64,000 bases of DNA, taken from positions 5,890,001 through 5,954,000 of the forward strand of contig NZ_CP107905.1 in the NCBI RefSeq assembly GCF_036014015.1, given 5' to 3'. The stretch is from Streptomyces sp. NBC_00457. GTDB taxonomy: Bacteria > Actinomycetota > Actinomycetes > Streptomycetales > Streptomycetaceae. Below, piece after piece: positions 23,386-31,939 of this stretch. How positions within the stretch are numbered: the stretch's first letter is position 1; each line of letters starts with the position of its first letter. The notes beneath the pieces were generated by a model. The model was not told where the DNA came from and searched no databases. It saw only the letters and a list, made by a program, of their open reading frames with translations. The position numbers were made by a program, and so were the translations under genes.

Positions 23386-25584
23386 GTGGCCGCACCGCCT
23401 CGTCCCCGTCCTTTTCTCGGGGAGCGTGCCACGCCCGACGCTGCGTACGGGCAGCTCGTGGAGCACGCCGCGCAGTTAGGGCAGGCCATCAGCGGGCACC
23501 ACAACAAGAACTACGTGCTGCCACTCCCTGAAACCATGGCGCGGCTGCTGCGTCGTGACACCGGTACGTCCGTGACTGTGCGGATCCGGCGTGCCGAGGT
23601 GCTGCCCGTGGTGATCAGGACCTGGGAGAACGAGGCAGCGGTCCTCAATGCCATCCAAGGGGTTCTGCCGCACGTTCCGGAGTGCCTCGTCAAACGGGAC
23701 GGCTTCGCGATCCACAGCTATGTGGACGGTGTTCCACTCTCCAGCGTCTGCGGCAATGGCAAGCCCGTCGACACACTGCTCATCAAGGCACTGGCCGGCC
23801 TCCTCGCCCAGATGACCCAGGTGCGGCGCACTGACCTGCCGCCGCTGCCGAAAGCCTGGCCCACCAACCATCTGGACAGCCAGGGCTTTCTGCAGACCCT
23901 GGCGCACCTCGCGGACCAGCAGATCAGACGGCCCAACTGGGCTGAGTTCGGTGGACTGTTCGCGGCGCTCGGAGTCCCTGAGGACGCCATGGTCCGCCTG
24001 GCCGAGCGGGTCCCCGCGATGGCGCGGCGACCGTACAGCCTGCTCCACGCGGACCTCCACCGGGACAACCTGATCCTTCCGTATGCTTCCGCCGCCGAAA
24101 AACCGCCCCTCATCTGCGTCGACTGGGAGCTGGCGACCTACGGCGATCCGCTGCACGACCTCGCGACGCATCTAGTGCGCATGCGGTACCCGTCCCATCA
24201 GCGGACCGAGGTGGTCGACGCCTGGGCGGAGGCGATGCAGGAGACCCGCCCCGCCGCGGTCAACGGCCTGGCCCGGGATCTGCGCAACTACCTCGCCTTC
24301 GAGCTGGCCCAGTCGGTCTACCCGGACGTGATGCGCGCCGCGCGGTCGCTGGAGGAATCCTTCACTCAGAACAGCCTGGACGAGGCGACGCTGGAGGTGC
24401 ACCGGGCCCTCGAGGCGGCGGCCGTACCGCTCCGGCTCGGCAAGGTGCCGAGCAAGGAGGAGATCGAAGGCGCCCTCTTCCGGTGGCTGGCGTCGCGGAA
24501 CCAGCGCGTCGGTGGGGGCCGGGACCTGATCGCCCAGGCCTTCACCTGGGAGCCGGACCGACGACTTCCCGAGCACCCCGAATTCCCGGATTCCGCCGTG
24601 ACGGATGCCCTGATGGCGGAAGGGGCCGCTCCGGCGGGCCAGGTGTTCAAGGGGACCGCGCATCTGAACACGGTGGTCCGGGTGCCGGACATCGAGTTTC
24701 CCGTCGTCGTACGGCGCAGGCTGCGGGGCGTCTGCCGCCGGGAACGCAGCTTTCTCAGCGAGCACTCCGTGCTGCGGGCCATCGAGGAATCGCCCGCGCA
24801 GGTGGCGGCGCCGAGGGCGCTCGCGCTCGGTCGGGGCTATCCCGGTGACCCTTTCATCATTCACACGTATGTCGGGCCCCATGACATCGGGCGGCCCCCC
24901 AGCCACCCCGTGCACGGCCTGCTGCCCCATGAGGCCGACGGGCTCGTCCGCCAGCTTGTCGCGCTGACGGAGGTCGACTACAAACGGGTCGACCCCGCGG
25001 CCGGCGAAGGCGGGTTCCACCGCTGGCTGACCGATCAACTCCTCTTCCTTGTCAGTGAGTTGCCGAAGGAATCCCAGCAACTGGCCCGGCAGCTGGGGCT
25101 GCCCGACGCGGATGGTCTGCGGCAGAATCTGTCCCGTCACGAGGTGACCGACCGGAAGCCGGCCCTGCTGCACGGCGACCTCAACCCCTGGAACCTGGTC
25201 CGCCGCGACGACCGCCTGGCGCTGACCATCATCGACTGGGAGATGGCGGTGGTCGGGGATCCGCTCTACGACCTCGTCCGGCACATGCACCTCACCCCGA
25301 CGAGGCCGGAGATCCGCGACCGGATGTTCCGGCTGTGGGAGCGCCTGTTGCCCCCGGAGTACACGTGTGACTGGCGCAAGGACTGGCGTGTGTACCGGTG
25401 GATCGAGATCGTGCGGTCCGCGTACATCGACCTCGACCGGCTGGTCACCGGAGCGAGCCTGGATGCTCCCAACGTACGCCGTGCCGTGGATTCCTACGCC
25501 ATGACACTGGCTGCCGCCAAGGGCTTGCTGGGCCTGCCCGACCGCCGGACGGCGAACCCCTATCTCGCCCGCGCCCTGGTCTAG
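23386..25584 (+). CDS. Protein with two aminoglycoside-phosphotransferase-like kinase domains
   Basis: About 732 residues from a GTG at 23386 behind CGGAG. It contains two complete APH-type cores. The first has LLHADLHRDNLI and VDWELATYGDPLHDLATH (about residues 220-260); the second has LLHGDLNPWNLV and IDWEMAVVGDPLYDLVRH (about 595-635). Both keep the catalytic Asp, the Asn and the metal-binding Asp (DWE in place of DFG), so both may be active. The linker near residue 350-400 is helical. Such kinases phosphorylate small molecules such as sugars, choline or aminoglycosides. It lies downstream of the third dev cassette. Confidence 0.82.
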   Translation: MAAPPRPRPFLGERATPDAAYGQLVEHAAQLGQAISGHHNKNYVLPLPETMARLLRRDTGTSVTVRIRRAEVLPVVIRTWENEAAVLNAIQGVLPHVPECLVKRDGFAIHSYVDGVPLSSVCGNGKPVDTLLIKALAGLLAQMTQVRRTDLPPLPKAWPTNHLDSQGFLQTLAHLADQQIRRPNWAEFGGLFAALGVPEDAMVRLAERVPAMARRPYSLLHADLHRDNLILPYASAAEKPPLICVDWELATYGDPLHDLATHLVRMRYPSHQRTEVVDAWAEAMQETRPAAVNGLARDLRNYLAFELAQSVYPDVMRAARSLEESFTQNSLDEATLEVHRALEAAAVPLRLGKVPSKEEIEGALFRWLASRNQRVGGGRDLIAQAFTWEPDRRLPEHPEFPDSAVTDALMAEGAAPAGQVFKGTAHLNTVVRVPDIEFPVVVRRRLRGVCRRERSFLSEHSVLRAIEESPAQVAAPRALALGRGYPGDPFIIHTYVGPHDIGRPPSHPVHGLLPHEADGLVRQLVALTEVDYKRVDPAAGEGGFHRWLTDQLLFLVSELPKESQQLARQLGLPDADGLRQNLSRHEVTDRKPALLHGDLNPWNLVRRDDRLALTIIDWEMAVVGDPLYDLVRHMHLTPTRPEIRDRMFRLWERLLPPEYTCDWRKDWRVYRWIEIVRSAYIDLDRLVTGASLDAPNVRRAVDSYAMTLAAAKGLLGLPDRRTANPYLARALV

Positions 25585-25647
25585 GAGGCGCCCCGGCAGG
25601 GCGTCGCGCCCTGAGGTCACCGCCGCCGCGATGCGTAGGCTCACCCC

Positions 25648-26256
25648 ATGAGCGAGATCGGCCTGCGTGAGCGCAAGAAGCGGCGGATGTATCAGTCCGT
25701 GTCGGACATCGCCATCCGACTGTTCCTGGAGAAGGGCTTCGATGCCGTCTCCGTGGCGGAGATCGCCGCCGCGGCCGAGATCTCCAAGCCGACGCTGTTC
25801 CGGTACTTCCCGGCGAAGGAGGACCTCGTCCTGTACCGGATCGCCGATCACGAGGACGAGGCCGCGCGGGTTGTCGGTCAGGGCGAGCAGGCGCCCCTTG
25901 CCGCGCTGCGGCGGCACTTTCTGGAGGGGCTGGAGCGGGGTGATCCCATCACCGGGATGAACGACCATCCCCAGGTGGTGGCGTTCCATGCGCTGCTGTA
26001 CGGGACTCCGGCCCTGGTCGCGGGGATGTACGGCCATCTGGAGCGGGCGGAGGCCGCGCTGGCCGAGGCGCTCGGCGGTGACCTGGACGCTCGGCTGGCC
26101 GCGGGGCAGATCGTGGCCGTGCGGCGGATCCTCGCGCAGGAGAACTGGCGGCGGATCAGGGGAGGGGAGCCGGTGGAGGAGGTGCGGCGGGATGCCGTCG
26201 CGGCCGCCGAGCGGGCGTTCGCGCAGTTGGAAGACGCGTTTCCGTATCTCGCCTGA
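25648..26256 (+). CDS. TetR-family transcriptional regulator
   Basis: A 202-residue TetR regulator. The helix-turn-helix spans about residues 12-58, with SDIAIRLFLEKGFDAVSVAEIAA and EISKPTLFRYFPAKEDLV. The C-terminal ligand domain resembles the MftR/TetR_C types with REERK-like ends lost. TAGGCT stands six bases before the ATG (leaderless). The inverted repeat at 26268-26283, just behind its stop and ahead of the HelR gene, is a candidate binding site. Ligand unknown. Confidence 0.9.
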   Translation: MSEIGLRERKKRRMYQSVSDIAIRLFLEKGFDAVSVAEIAAAAEISKPTLFRYFPAKEDLVLYRIADHEDEAARVVGQGEQAPLAALRRHFLEGLERGDPITGMNDHPQVVAFHALLYGTPALVAGMYGHLERAEAALAEALGGDLDARLAAGQIVAVRRILAQENWRRIRGGEPVEEVRRDAVAAAERAFAQLEDAFPYLA

Positions 26257-26267
26257 GTTCGATACCT

Positions 26268-26283
26268 AGTAAGAAATGTTACT
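26268..26283. promoter_or_regulatory. Inverted repeat between TetR and HelR genes
   Basis: AGTAA-GAAATG-TTACT has perfect five-base arms and is AT-rich against the GC background. It lies 31 bases upstream of the HelR start, where it could serve as operator or overlap the promoter. Confidence 0.45.
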
Positions 26284-26313
26284 CGGTTGCGTTATTCCGG
26301 TCCGCTTCCTGGA

Positions 26314-28350
26314 ATGACGTCACCCGACCCAGCCCTCCAGGACTCCCTCCACCGCGAACGCGCCCACCACGACCGCTGCCGTACCGCCCTCGCCGCCATG
26401 GTCGACGGCGCCCAGGACCATGTCGTCACCGGCGAGGACGTCTCCGCCTCCGGTGCCGACGCCGAAGTGCTCGGGTACCGGCTGCGCAGCCGGGCCAAGG
26501 AGATGCGGGAACTGCCTGAAGGACCCCTGTTCTTCGGTCGGTTGGATTTCCGGACCGACAGTGAGCACGGCGGGCAGCACTATCACATCGGGCGGTTGCG
26601 GATCACCGAGCACCCCGCCGTCCCGCCCCTCGTCGTCGACTGGCGCGCGCCCGTCTCGCGTGCCTTCTACCAGGCCAGTGGCCGTGATCCACAGGGCGTG
26701 CTGGTCCGGCGGCGGTTCGGCTGGGCGCCGGGCAGCCGCGGTGACTCCGCCGACCTGACCGGGCTGGAGGACGAGCACCTCGGGCGCGGCGAGGAGCGCG
26801 TCAGCGGCATCGTCACCCGCGAGATAGAGCGCCCCCGCGTCGGGCCCATGCGGGACATCGCGGCGACCATCCAGCCCGAGCAGGACGACCTCGTACGAGG
26901 TGATCTCGCCCGGTCGGTGTGCGTGCAGGGCGCTCCGGGGACAGGAAAGACCGCCGTCGGCCTCCATCGCGCCGCCTATCTCCTCTACACCCACCCGCAG
27001 CGCATCCGGCGCGGCGGGCTGCTCATCCTCGGACCCAACCGCACCTTCCTCTCCTACATCTCCGAAGTGCTGCCGGCCCTCGGCGAGACCGGCGTACGGC
27101 AGTCCACGCTCGTCGAGGAGATCGCCCGGCATCCGGTGAGCGGCAGGGACGAGCCGGCCGCCGCCCTCCTCAAGCACGACGCCCGGATGGCCGATGTCCT
27201 GCGGCGGGCGCTGTACGCGCGCGTGTCGGTCGAGAGCGCCGACTCCCTTGCCGTTCCGGACGGTTCGTACCGGTGGCGGGTGTCCGGCGATGAGCTCCAG
27301 CGGATCGTCGCGGGCGTGCGGGCCGAGCAGCCGCCGTACGTCATCGGACGGGAGCGGGTGCGGACGCGGATCGTGGAGCGTATTCGGGCGCAGGCGGAGC
27401 GGCGTGCGGGGGCGGTGCCGGGCGCCTGGGTGCGGAAGATCGAGCGGGCGCGGGCGATCGGCGAGTGCCTGGACGCCGTATGGCCGCGGGTGCGGCCCGA
27501 GGAGGTCGTCGCCGAACTCCTCACCGACGCCGATGCGTTGGCCGGGGCCGCCGACGGGGTGCTCGACACCCACGAGCAGAAGGCACTGCTGTGGGCGCGA
27601 CCGCCGCGTTCCTGGAAGAGCGCACGCTGGTCGGCCGCCGATCTCGTCCTGCTCGACGAGGTCGCCGGGCTCATGGAGCATCCCGAGGGGTACGGCCATC
27701 TCGTCGTCGACGAGGCGCAGGACCTCTCCCCGATGGAGTGCCGGGCCATCGCCCGCCGGGCGTCCTTCGGGTCGCTGACCGTGCTCGGGGATCTCGCGCA
27801 GGGGACCACGCCGTGGGCCGCGCGGTCCTGGCCCGCGCTCCTCGCACACCTCGGAAAACCGGACGCCGCCGTGGTGCCGCTCACCACCGGGTTCCGGATG
27901 CCGCAGGCCGTCGTAGACCTGGCGAACCGGCTCCTGGCACGGCTGGATGTGGACCTGCCGCCCGCCCGATCGCTGCGTGGCGACGGGGAGTTGAGCTTTC
28001 GGGAGGCGGCGTCCGGTGATCGTCCGGGGGCAGTCGTGGACGCGGTACGGAGCGCGCTCGACCACGAAGGGTCCATCGGAGTCGTCGCCGCCGATGTGGA
28101 CGTGGACCGGGTGCGGTCGGCGCTCGGTGCGGCCGGGATCGAGGATGCCCGGGTTTCCGTCGTACCCGCGAGCCTCGTCAAGGGGCTGGAGTACGACCAC
28201 GTCGTCGCCGTCGAGCCCGCGACGATAGCGGAGGCGGAGGAGCGGGGCCTGCACCGGCTGTACGTCGTCCTGACCCGGGCGGTGTCGCGCCTGGAGGTGG
28301 TACACGAGCGCCGGTTGCCCTTCGAGGCCGGTCGGCAGTGCGCCCCGTAA
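26314..28350 (+). CDS. helR: HelR/HelD-type RNA polymerase-associated ATPase
   Basis: A 678-residue UvrD-like superfamily 1 ATPase without a true DNA helicase build. Walker A is GAPGTGKT at residues 206-213, Walker B is HLVVDEAQDLSP, and later motifs include LGDLAQGTTPW, LTTGFRMPQAVVDLAN and VKGLEYDHVVAVEP. The N-terminal coiled region and VVDWRAPVSRAFYQ are typical of HelD proteins, which enter the RNA polymerase channels and recycle stalled enzyme. HelR members protect polymerase from rifamycins in Streptomyces and mycobacteria. I did not find a recognisable rifamycin-associated element upstream. HelR rather than HelD is a judgement from length and sequence. Confidence 0.8.
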   Translation: MTSPDPALQDSLHRERAHHDRCRTALAAMVDGAQDHVVTGEDVSASGADAEVLGYRLRSRAKEMRELPEGPLFFGRLDFRTDSEHGGQHYHIGRLRITEHPAVPPLVVDWRAPVSRAFYQASGRDPQGVLVRRRFGWAPGSRGDSADLTGLEDEHLGRGEERVSGIVTREIERPRVGPMRDIAATIQPEQDDLVRGDLARSVCVQGAPGTGKTAVGLHRAAYLLYTHPQRIRRGGLLILGPNRTFLSYISEVLPALGETGVRQSTLVEEIARHPVSGRDEPAAALLKHDARMADVLRRALYARVSVESADSLAVPDGSYRWRVSGDELQRIVAGVRAEQPPYVIGRERVRTRIVERIRAQAERRAGAVPGAWVRKIERARAIGECLDAVWPRVRPEEVVAELLTDADALAGAADGVLDTHEQKALLWARPPRSWKSARWSAADLVLLDEVAGLMEHPEGYGHLVVDEAQDLSPMECRAIARRASFGSLTVLGDLAQGTTPWAARSWPALLAHLGKPDAAVVPLTTGFRMPQAVVDLANRLLARLDVDLPPARSLRGDGELSFREAASGDRPGAVVDAVRSALDHEGSIGVVAADVDVDRVRSALGAAGIEDARVSVVPASLVKGLEYDHVVAVEPATIAEAEERGLHRLYVVLTRAVSRLEVVHERRLPFEAGRQCAP

Positions 28351-28377
28351 GGGGCGCGGGGAACTGCGCGACCAGCC
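28340..28377. repeat. Dispersed hairpin repeat, copy 1
   Basis: GCGCCCC-GTAA-GGGGCGC forms a perfect seven-base stem whose loop contains the helR stop codon. The segment 28351-28377 is identical over 27 bases to 41376-41402. Streptomyces chromosomes carry many such elements next to gene ends; here it may terminate transcription. Confidence 0.75.
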
Positions 28378-28397
28378 CCCACCGGCCCGCGCGCGCA

Positions 28398-29243
28398 TCA
28401 CGGCGTTTCCAGCGGAGCGCTCAGCAGCGGGATCAACTCCTCTTCCTCGTACGTCAGATGCTCCTCCAGCTCCGTCGCCAGCCGCTCCACCTCCGCGTGA
28501 GCGGACCCCGCGTCCGACCCGGCGGACACGGCGGCGCGCAGTTCCTCCACCAGCTCGGCGATCCGCTCGTGCTCCTCCCGCAGCCGGGCCAGGACAGGGG
28601 CGGCCTCGGGGTGCCGGTCGGCGAGGACCGGGAACATGCCCATGTCCTCGGCGGTGTGGTGGTAGTGCAGGCCGTGGCAGAAGGTGAGGCAGTTGACGCG
28701 GAGCTGGGCGCCGAGGGCGGCGCCGTCGGCCATCTCCTTGCGGATCAGGGCGAGTTCACGGCGGAAGCCGTCGTGGATGACCTTGATCGCCTCGCCGAGG
28801 GAGCCCGCCCTGATGTTCGGCGGGCCGTCCTGCTCGATCTCGTAAAGGGCGACCACCGGTATCACGCGGCCCGCCTTCTCCTGGTACGCCGCCCAGCCCG
28901 GCTCCGCCTCGACGGCCCGCGCGAAGGCCTGGTCGCGTTCCTCGCCCGCCAGGACGACGGCCCGCGCGGGATACGTGAACGCGCCGCTCTCGACGGTGAC
29001 TTGGGGGTTGGCGCGGAGGTTGTGGTACCAGGCGGGGTGCCGGGAGGAGCCGCCGGCCGAGGCGATGACCAGGACGCGTTCGGCGCCGTCGGGGAGGTAG
29101 CCGAGGGGGGTGGTGTGCGGGGCGCCGGTGCGGGCGCCGGTGGTGGTCAGCAGCAGGAGGCGGGCGCCTTCGAAGTAGCCGCCGACCGCGCCGTGGTTGG
29201 CGCGGAACTCGTCGATGATCTGCTGGTTGAAGTCATTGGGCAT
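28398..29243 (-). CDS. F420-type nitroreductase fused to hemerythrin domain
   Basis: A 281-residue fusion. Residues 1-140 form a deazaflavin (Ddn/DUF385) nitroreductase-like domain with LLLTTTGARTGAPHTTPLGY and SSRHPAWYHNLRANPQV. Residues 155-275 form a hemerythrin HHE domain with iron-ligand candidates in IHDGFRREL, LHYHHTAED, EEHERIAEL and EHLTYEEEEL. Such a protein could couple F420H2 or quinone chemistry to oxygen, NO or iron sensing. It stands alone, transcribed toward helR. The domain calls are clear; the combined function is inferred. Confidence 0.87.
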   Translation of the reverse strand: MPNDFNQQIIDEFRANHGAVGGYFEGARLLLLTTTGARTGAPHTTPLGYLPDGAERVLVIASAGGSSRHPAWYHNLRANPQVTVESGAFTYPARAVVLAGEERDQAFARAVEAEPGWAAYQEKAGRVIPVVALYEIEQDGPPNIRAGSLGEAIKVIHDGFRRELALIRKEMADGAALGAQLRVNCLTFCHGLHYHHTAEDMGMFPVLADRHPEAAPVLARLREEHERIAELVEELRAAVSAGSDAGSAHAEVERLATELEEHLTYEEEELIPLLSAPLETP

Positions 29244-29471
29244 GCGTCGGTGTTCTCACTTCTTTCTCGATCGCTGATGTCCCATGCGGATCGCATGGGC
29301 GGGAGATACGGCGAAGAAAAAGAAGCGGCGGGCCTCTCGCCCGCGCCGGCCTCACTCAGAGGCCGGGCACCCAACTCGCTCACGGCACAAGGCCGACCCG
29401 GCAGTCATGGACGGGACGTTAACCGGGGGAGAGGATGCGCGGCAAGCGCATTTGTCCGATCCTGTTGAACG

Positions 29472-29972
29472 ATGCTCCTTTTCCTCGATGTGGACGGGAC
29501 GCTGATCCCGTTCGGGGCGACCTGGCCCTACCCGGAGTACGAGGCACGGTTCGCGCTGCCGGAGGGCGCCGGCCATCCGCTGCTGCCCCGCGTCGATCCC
29601 GGGCTCGGGGCCCGGCTCACCGCGCTGGACTGCGAGTTGGTGTGGGCCACGACCTGGATGGACGACGCCAACGAGTGCCTGGCGCCCTGGCTCGGCCTGC
29701 CCCCGCTGCCGCTGGTCGACTGGCCGGGCGGTGGCGAGGGCAAGCCGCGCGGCCTGCACTGGAAGACCCGGCCGCTGGTCGCGTGGGCGGACGGGCGGCC
29801 CTTCGTCTGGGTCGACGACGAGATCACCGACGTGGACCGGGAGTGGGTGGCCGCCCATCACCCCGTACGGGCGCTGCTGCATCGTGTGGATCACCGGTAC
29901 GGGCTGACCGACGCGGACTTCCGGGTGCTGCGGCGGTGGGTCAGCGGGCGGTGCGGCCCAGAAGCTCGGTGA
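29472..29972 (+). CDS. Small HAD-like hydrolase
   Basis: A 166-residue protein. HAD motif I is LFLDVDGTLIPFG at the N-terminus, TTWMDDAN gives motif II, a Lys in GLHWKTRPL may serve as motif III, and WVDDEITDVDREW supplies motif IV acids. There is no large cap domain, unlike DevB. Substrate unknown. The end overlaps by 32 bases the end of the convergent imine-reductase gene. Confidence 0.8.
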   Translation: MLLFLDVDGTLIPFGATWPYPEYEARFALPEGAGHPLLPRVDPGLGARLTALDCELVWATTWMDDANECLAPWLGLPPLPLVDWPGGGEGKPRGLHWKTRPLVAWADGRPFVWVDDEITDVDREWVAAHHPVRALLHRVDHRYGLTDADFRVLRRWVSGRCGPEAR

Positions 29973-30834
29973 CGCGCATGAAGCTGTCCGTGCCGTGCCC
30001 TTCGGCGATGACGCGGCGGGCCAGGCCCTCGGTGACGCGCATCAGGCTCGCGTCGATGCCGTGCCCCTCGGCGGTGTGGACGATGTGCGCCATGGTGGAG
30101 GCGGCGGAGGTGATGGGGTTGATCTCGCCGGAGTAGGTGCCGTTGTCGACGTCGGCGGCGAACTCGGTGAACAGGGGCCCCTGGATCGCGCCGATGCCCT
30201 GCGCGAAGGGCGCCAGCTCACGGGCGGTGATCCCCTCGGCGCGGGCCACCGCGAGGGCGTGCGCGTAGCCCGCCATCGCCGTCCAGAAGATGTCGAGCAG
30301 GGCGATGTCGTAGGCGGCGGCGCGGCCGATGTCCTCGCCGAGGTGGGTGTGGGTGCCGCCCAGGGCGGAGAGGGTGGGCTGGTGCTCGTCGTAGAGCTCC
30401 TTCGGGCCGCTGAGGATGAAGACGCCCTCGGGCGTTCCGATGTCCGGCGTGGCGGTCATGATCGCGCCGTCCAGGTACCGGATGCCGTGCGCGGCGGCCC
30501 ACTCCGCCGTGTCCCGGGCGCGGGCCGGCGTGTCGGCGGTGAGATTCACGACGGTACGGCCCTTGAGGGCGGCGGCGACGGCGTCCTCGCGGAGGATCGT
30601 GTCGGAGGCGTCGTAGTTCACCACGCAGACCACGGTGAGCGGGCTCGCGGCCACCGCCTCTTCCGCCGACCCGGCCGCCGACGCCCCGCGCTCGACCAGC
30701 TCCCGTTCCCTGCCCGGGGTGCGATTCCATACGGTGGTCCGCAGACCGGCGTCGACGAAGGCACCGGCCAGGGCCCGGCCCATCGGACCCAGACCGAGGA
30801 CGGTGACGGCGGACTGGTCGTCGTATGTAGACAT
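29941..30834 (-). CDS. Imine-reductase-like NAD(P)-dependent oxidoreductase
   Basis: A 297-residue enzyme of the beta-hydroxyacid dehydrogenase/imine reductase family. The Rossmann motif is VTVLGLGPMGRALAGAF, followed by TTVWNRTPGRE, whose Arg and Thr suit NADPH. The C-terminal helical domain has AAAYDIALLDIFWTAMAGY, where IREDs place their catalytic Asp or Tyr, and lacks the SGG/GxGxxxK block of classical hydroxyisobutyrate dehydrogenases. It is divergent from an HxlR regulator with a 49-base gap and likely under its control. Confidence 0.82.
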   Translation of the reverse strand: MSTYDDQSAVTVLGLGPMGRALAGAFVDAGLRTTVWNRTPGRERELVERGASAAGSAEEAVAASPLTVVCVVNYDASDTILREDAVAAALKGRTVVNLTADTPARARDTAEWAAAHGIRYLDGAIMTATPDIGTPEGVFILSGPKELYDEHQPTLSALGGTHTHLGEDIGRAAAYDIALLDIFWTAMAGYAHALAVARAEGITARELAPFAQGIGAIQGPLFTEFAADVDNGTYSGEINPITSAASTMAHIVHTAEGHGIDASLMRVTEGLARRVIAEGHGTDSFMRVTELLGRTAR

Positions 30835-30883
30835 GCTTCAACTCCCGTAAAATGTGCGGTAATTGATGACAAAGGGGGCGAGG

Positions 30884-31222
30884 ATGACGCGCAGCCGTGC
30901 TCAGGACACGAATGTGTGCGGAGTGACCGCCGCGATCGCGGTGATCGACGGCAAGTGGAAGCCGACCCTGCTGTGGCTGCTGGAATCAGGCCCGCAGCGG
31001 CCCGGCGAACTGCGGCGCCGGCTGCCCGGGCTCACCGAGAAGGTGCTGACCCAGGCGCTGCGCGAGATGGAGGCGGACGGTCTGGTGCACCGGGAGGTGC
31101 ACGACGTACTCCCGCTGAAGACGGTCTACTCCCTGACGGACTTCGGCCGTGAACTCTCCGAACTCCTCGCTCCCCTCTCCGACTGGGGCCACCGCCGCCT
31201 GGACCGGCTCCGCGCCTCCTGA
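30884..31222 (+). CDS. HxlR-family transcriptional regulator
   Basis: A 112-residue winged-helix protein of the HxlR type. It has VCGVTAAIAVIDGKWKPTLL with the conserved single Cys near residue 12, RPGELRRRLPGLTEKVLTQALREME as recognition part, and the YSLTDFGRELSELL wing and C-helix. Many HxlR proteins sense electrophiles or oxidants through this Cys. The ATG at 30884 was preferred over an upstream TTG/ATG pair because of the GGGGGCGAGG ahead. It likely controls the divergent oxidoreductase and, by the operator at 31263, the DUF2269 gene downstream. Confidence 0.88.
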   Translation: MTRSRAQDTNVCGVTAAIAVIDGKWKPTLLWLLESGPQRPGELRRRLPGLTEKVLTQALREMEADGLVHREVHDVLPLKTVYSLTDFGRELSELLAPLSDWGHRRLDRLRAS

Positions 31223-31262
31223 CCTCGCGACTTCAGCCTCGCCCGAGGGCCGCGCGCTGCCA

Positions 31263-31286
31263 AGTACCCACTTTTTTGTGGGTACT
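31263..31286. promoter_or_regulatory. Candidate HxlR operator
   Basis: AGTACCCAC and GTGGGTACT form perfect nine-base arms around TTTTTT. A GTACC/GGTAC palindrome with T-rich centre is the usual form of HxlR sites. It is 41 bases after the HxlR gene and 105 bases upstream of the DUF2269 start. Confidence 0.55.
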
Positions 31287-31390
31287 CCGGGACAGGGTGG
31301 GAGGGGCCTCTCCGGTACGCCGACGCTAGTACGCGGGGTTACTCCCGCTGTCGGACGACCTCGCCGTCCCCGCCCGGCACCGTGTTTCAC

Positions 31391-31939
31391 ATGAACCAGA
31401 GCCTGAAGCTGAGCCGTCCCGCACGCCGGGCTTCCGTCGTCGTCCATGTCGTCGCCTCGGCGAGCTGGCTCGGGCTCACGCTCGGGCTGCTCGCGCTGGC
31501 GGTCACCGCGATCACCACCGGGTCCGCGGTGACCGCCGAGGCATCCGTCCGGGCCATGAAGCTGTTCGCCGACTGGCTGCTGCTTCCCGCCGCGTTCCTC
31601 ACGCTCCTCACCGGCCTGCTGCTGTCCCTGGGCACCCAGTGGGGGCTCGCACGGCACCGCTGGGTCTACGTCAAGTTCTGGCTCACCCTGGCCACGATCA
31701 CCGCCACCGCCTTCGCCCTGCGCCCCGGCCTGGGCGCCACGGTCACGGCAGTCGCCGAGACCGGGTCCGTGCCCGACACCACCGACATCGTGATGGGGCC
31801 GATCGTCTCCCTGTCCGCCTACGTCTTCATGACCGTGATCTCGATCCTGAAGCCGTGGGGTCTGACCAAGCGCGGCCGGAATGCGCGGGCGGCCGTCCGG
31901 CCTCCGGTGAGCGCCGAGCGGGCTCGCCAGGCTGCCTAG
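31391..31939 (+). CDS. DUF2269-like four-helix membrane protein
   Basis: A 182-residue integral membrane protein with four hydrophobic helices (about residues 18-45, 62-82, 90-108 and 135-152). Conserved His and Trp near helix 1 (VVHVVASASWLG) and a RHRWVYVKFW segment resemble DUF2269-type proteins. The tail is basic. It follows the HxlR gene on the same strand, with the presumed operator between, so it may be a regulated partner. Function not known. Confidence 0.7.
   Translation: MNQSLKLSRPARRASVVVHVVASASWLGLTLGLLALAVTAITTGSAVTAEASVRAMKLFADWLLLPAAFLTLLTGLLLSLGTQWGLARHRWVYVKFWLTLATITATAFALRPGLGATVTAVAETGSVPDTTDIVMGPIVSLSAYVFMTVISILKPWGLTKRGRNARAAVRPPVSAERARQAA

Noticed and set aside
26314..28401. 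Minus-strand ORF of nearly 700 codons opposite the HelR gene
   Set aside because: Shadow ORF; the plus strand holds intact ATPase motifs.
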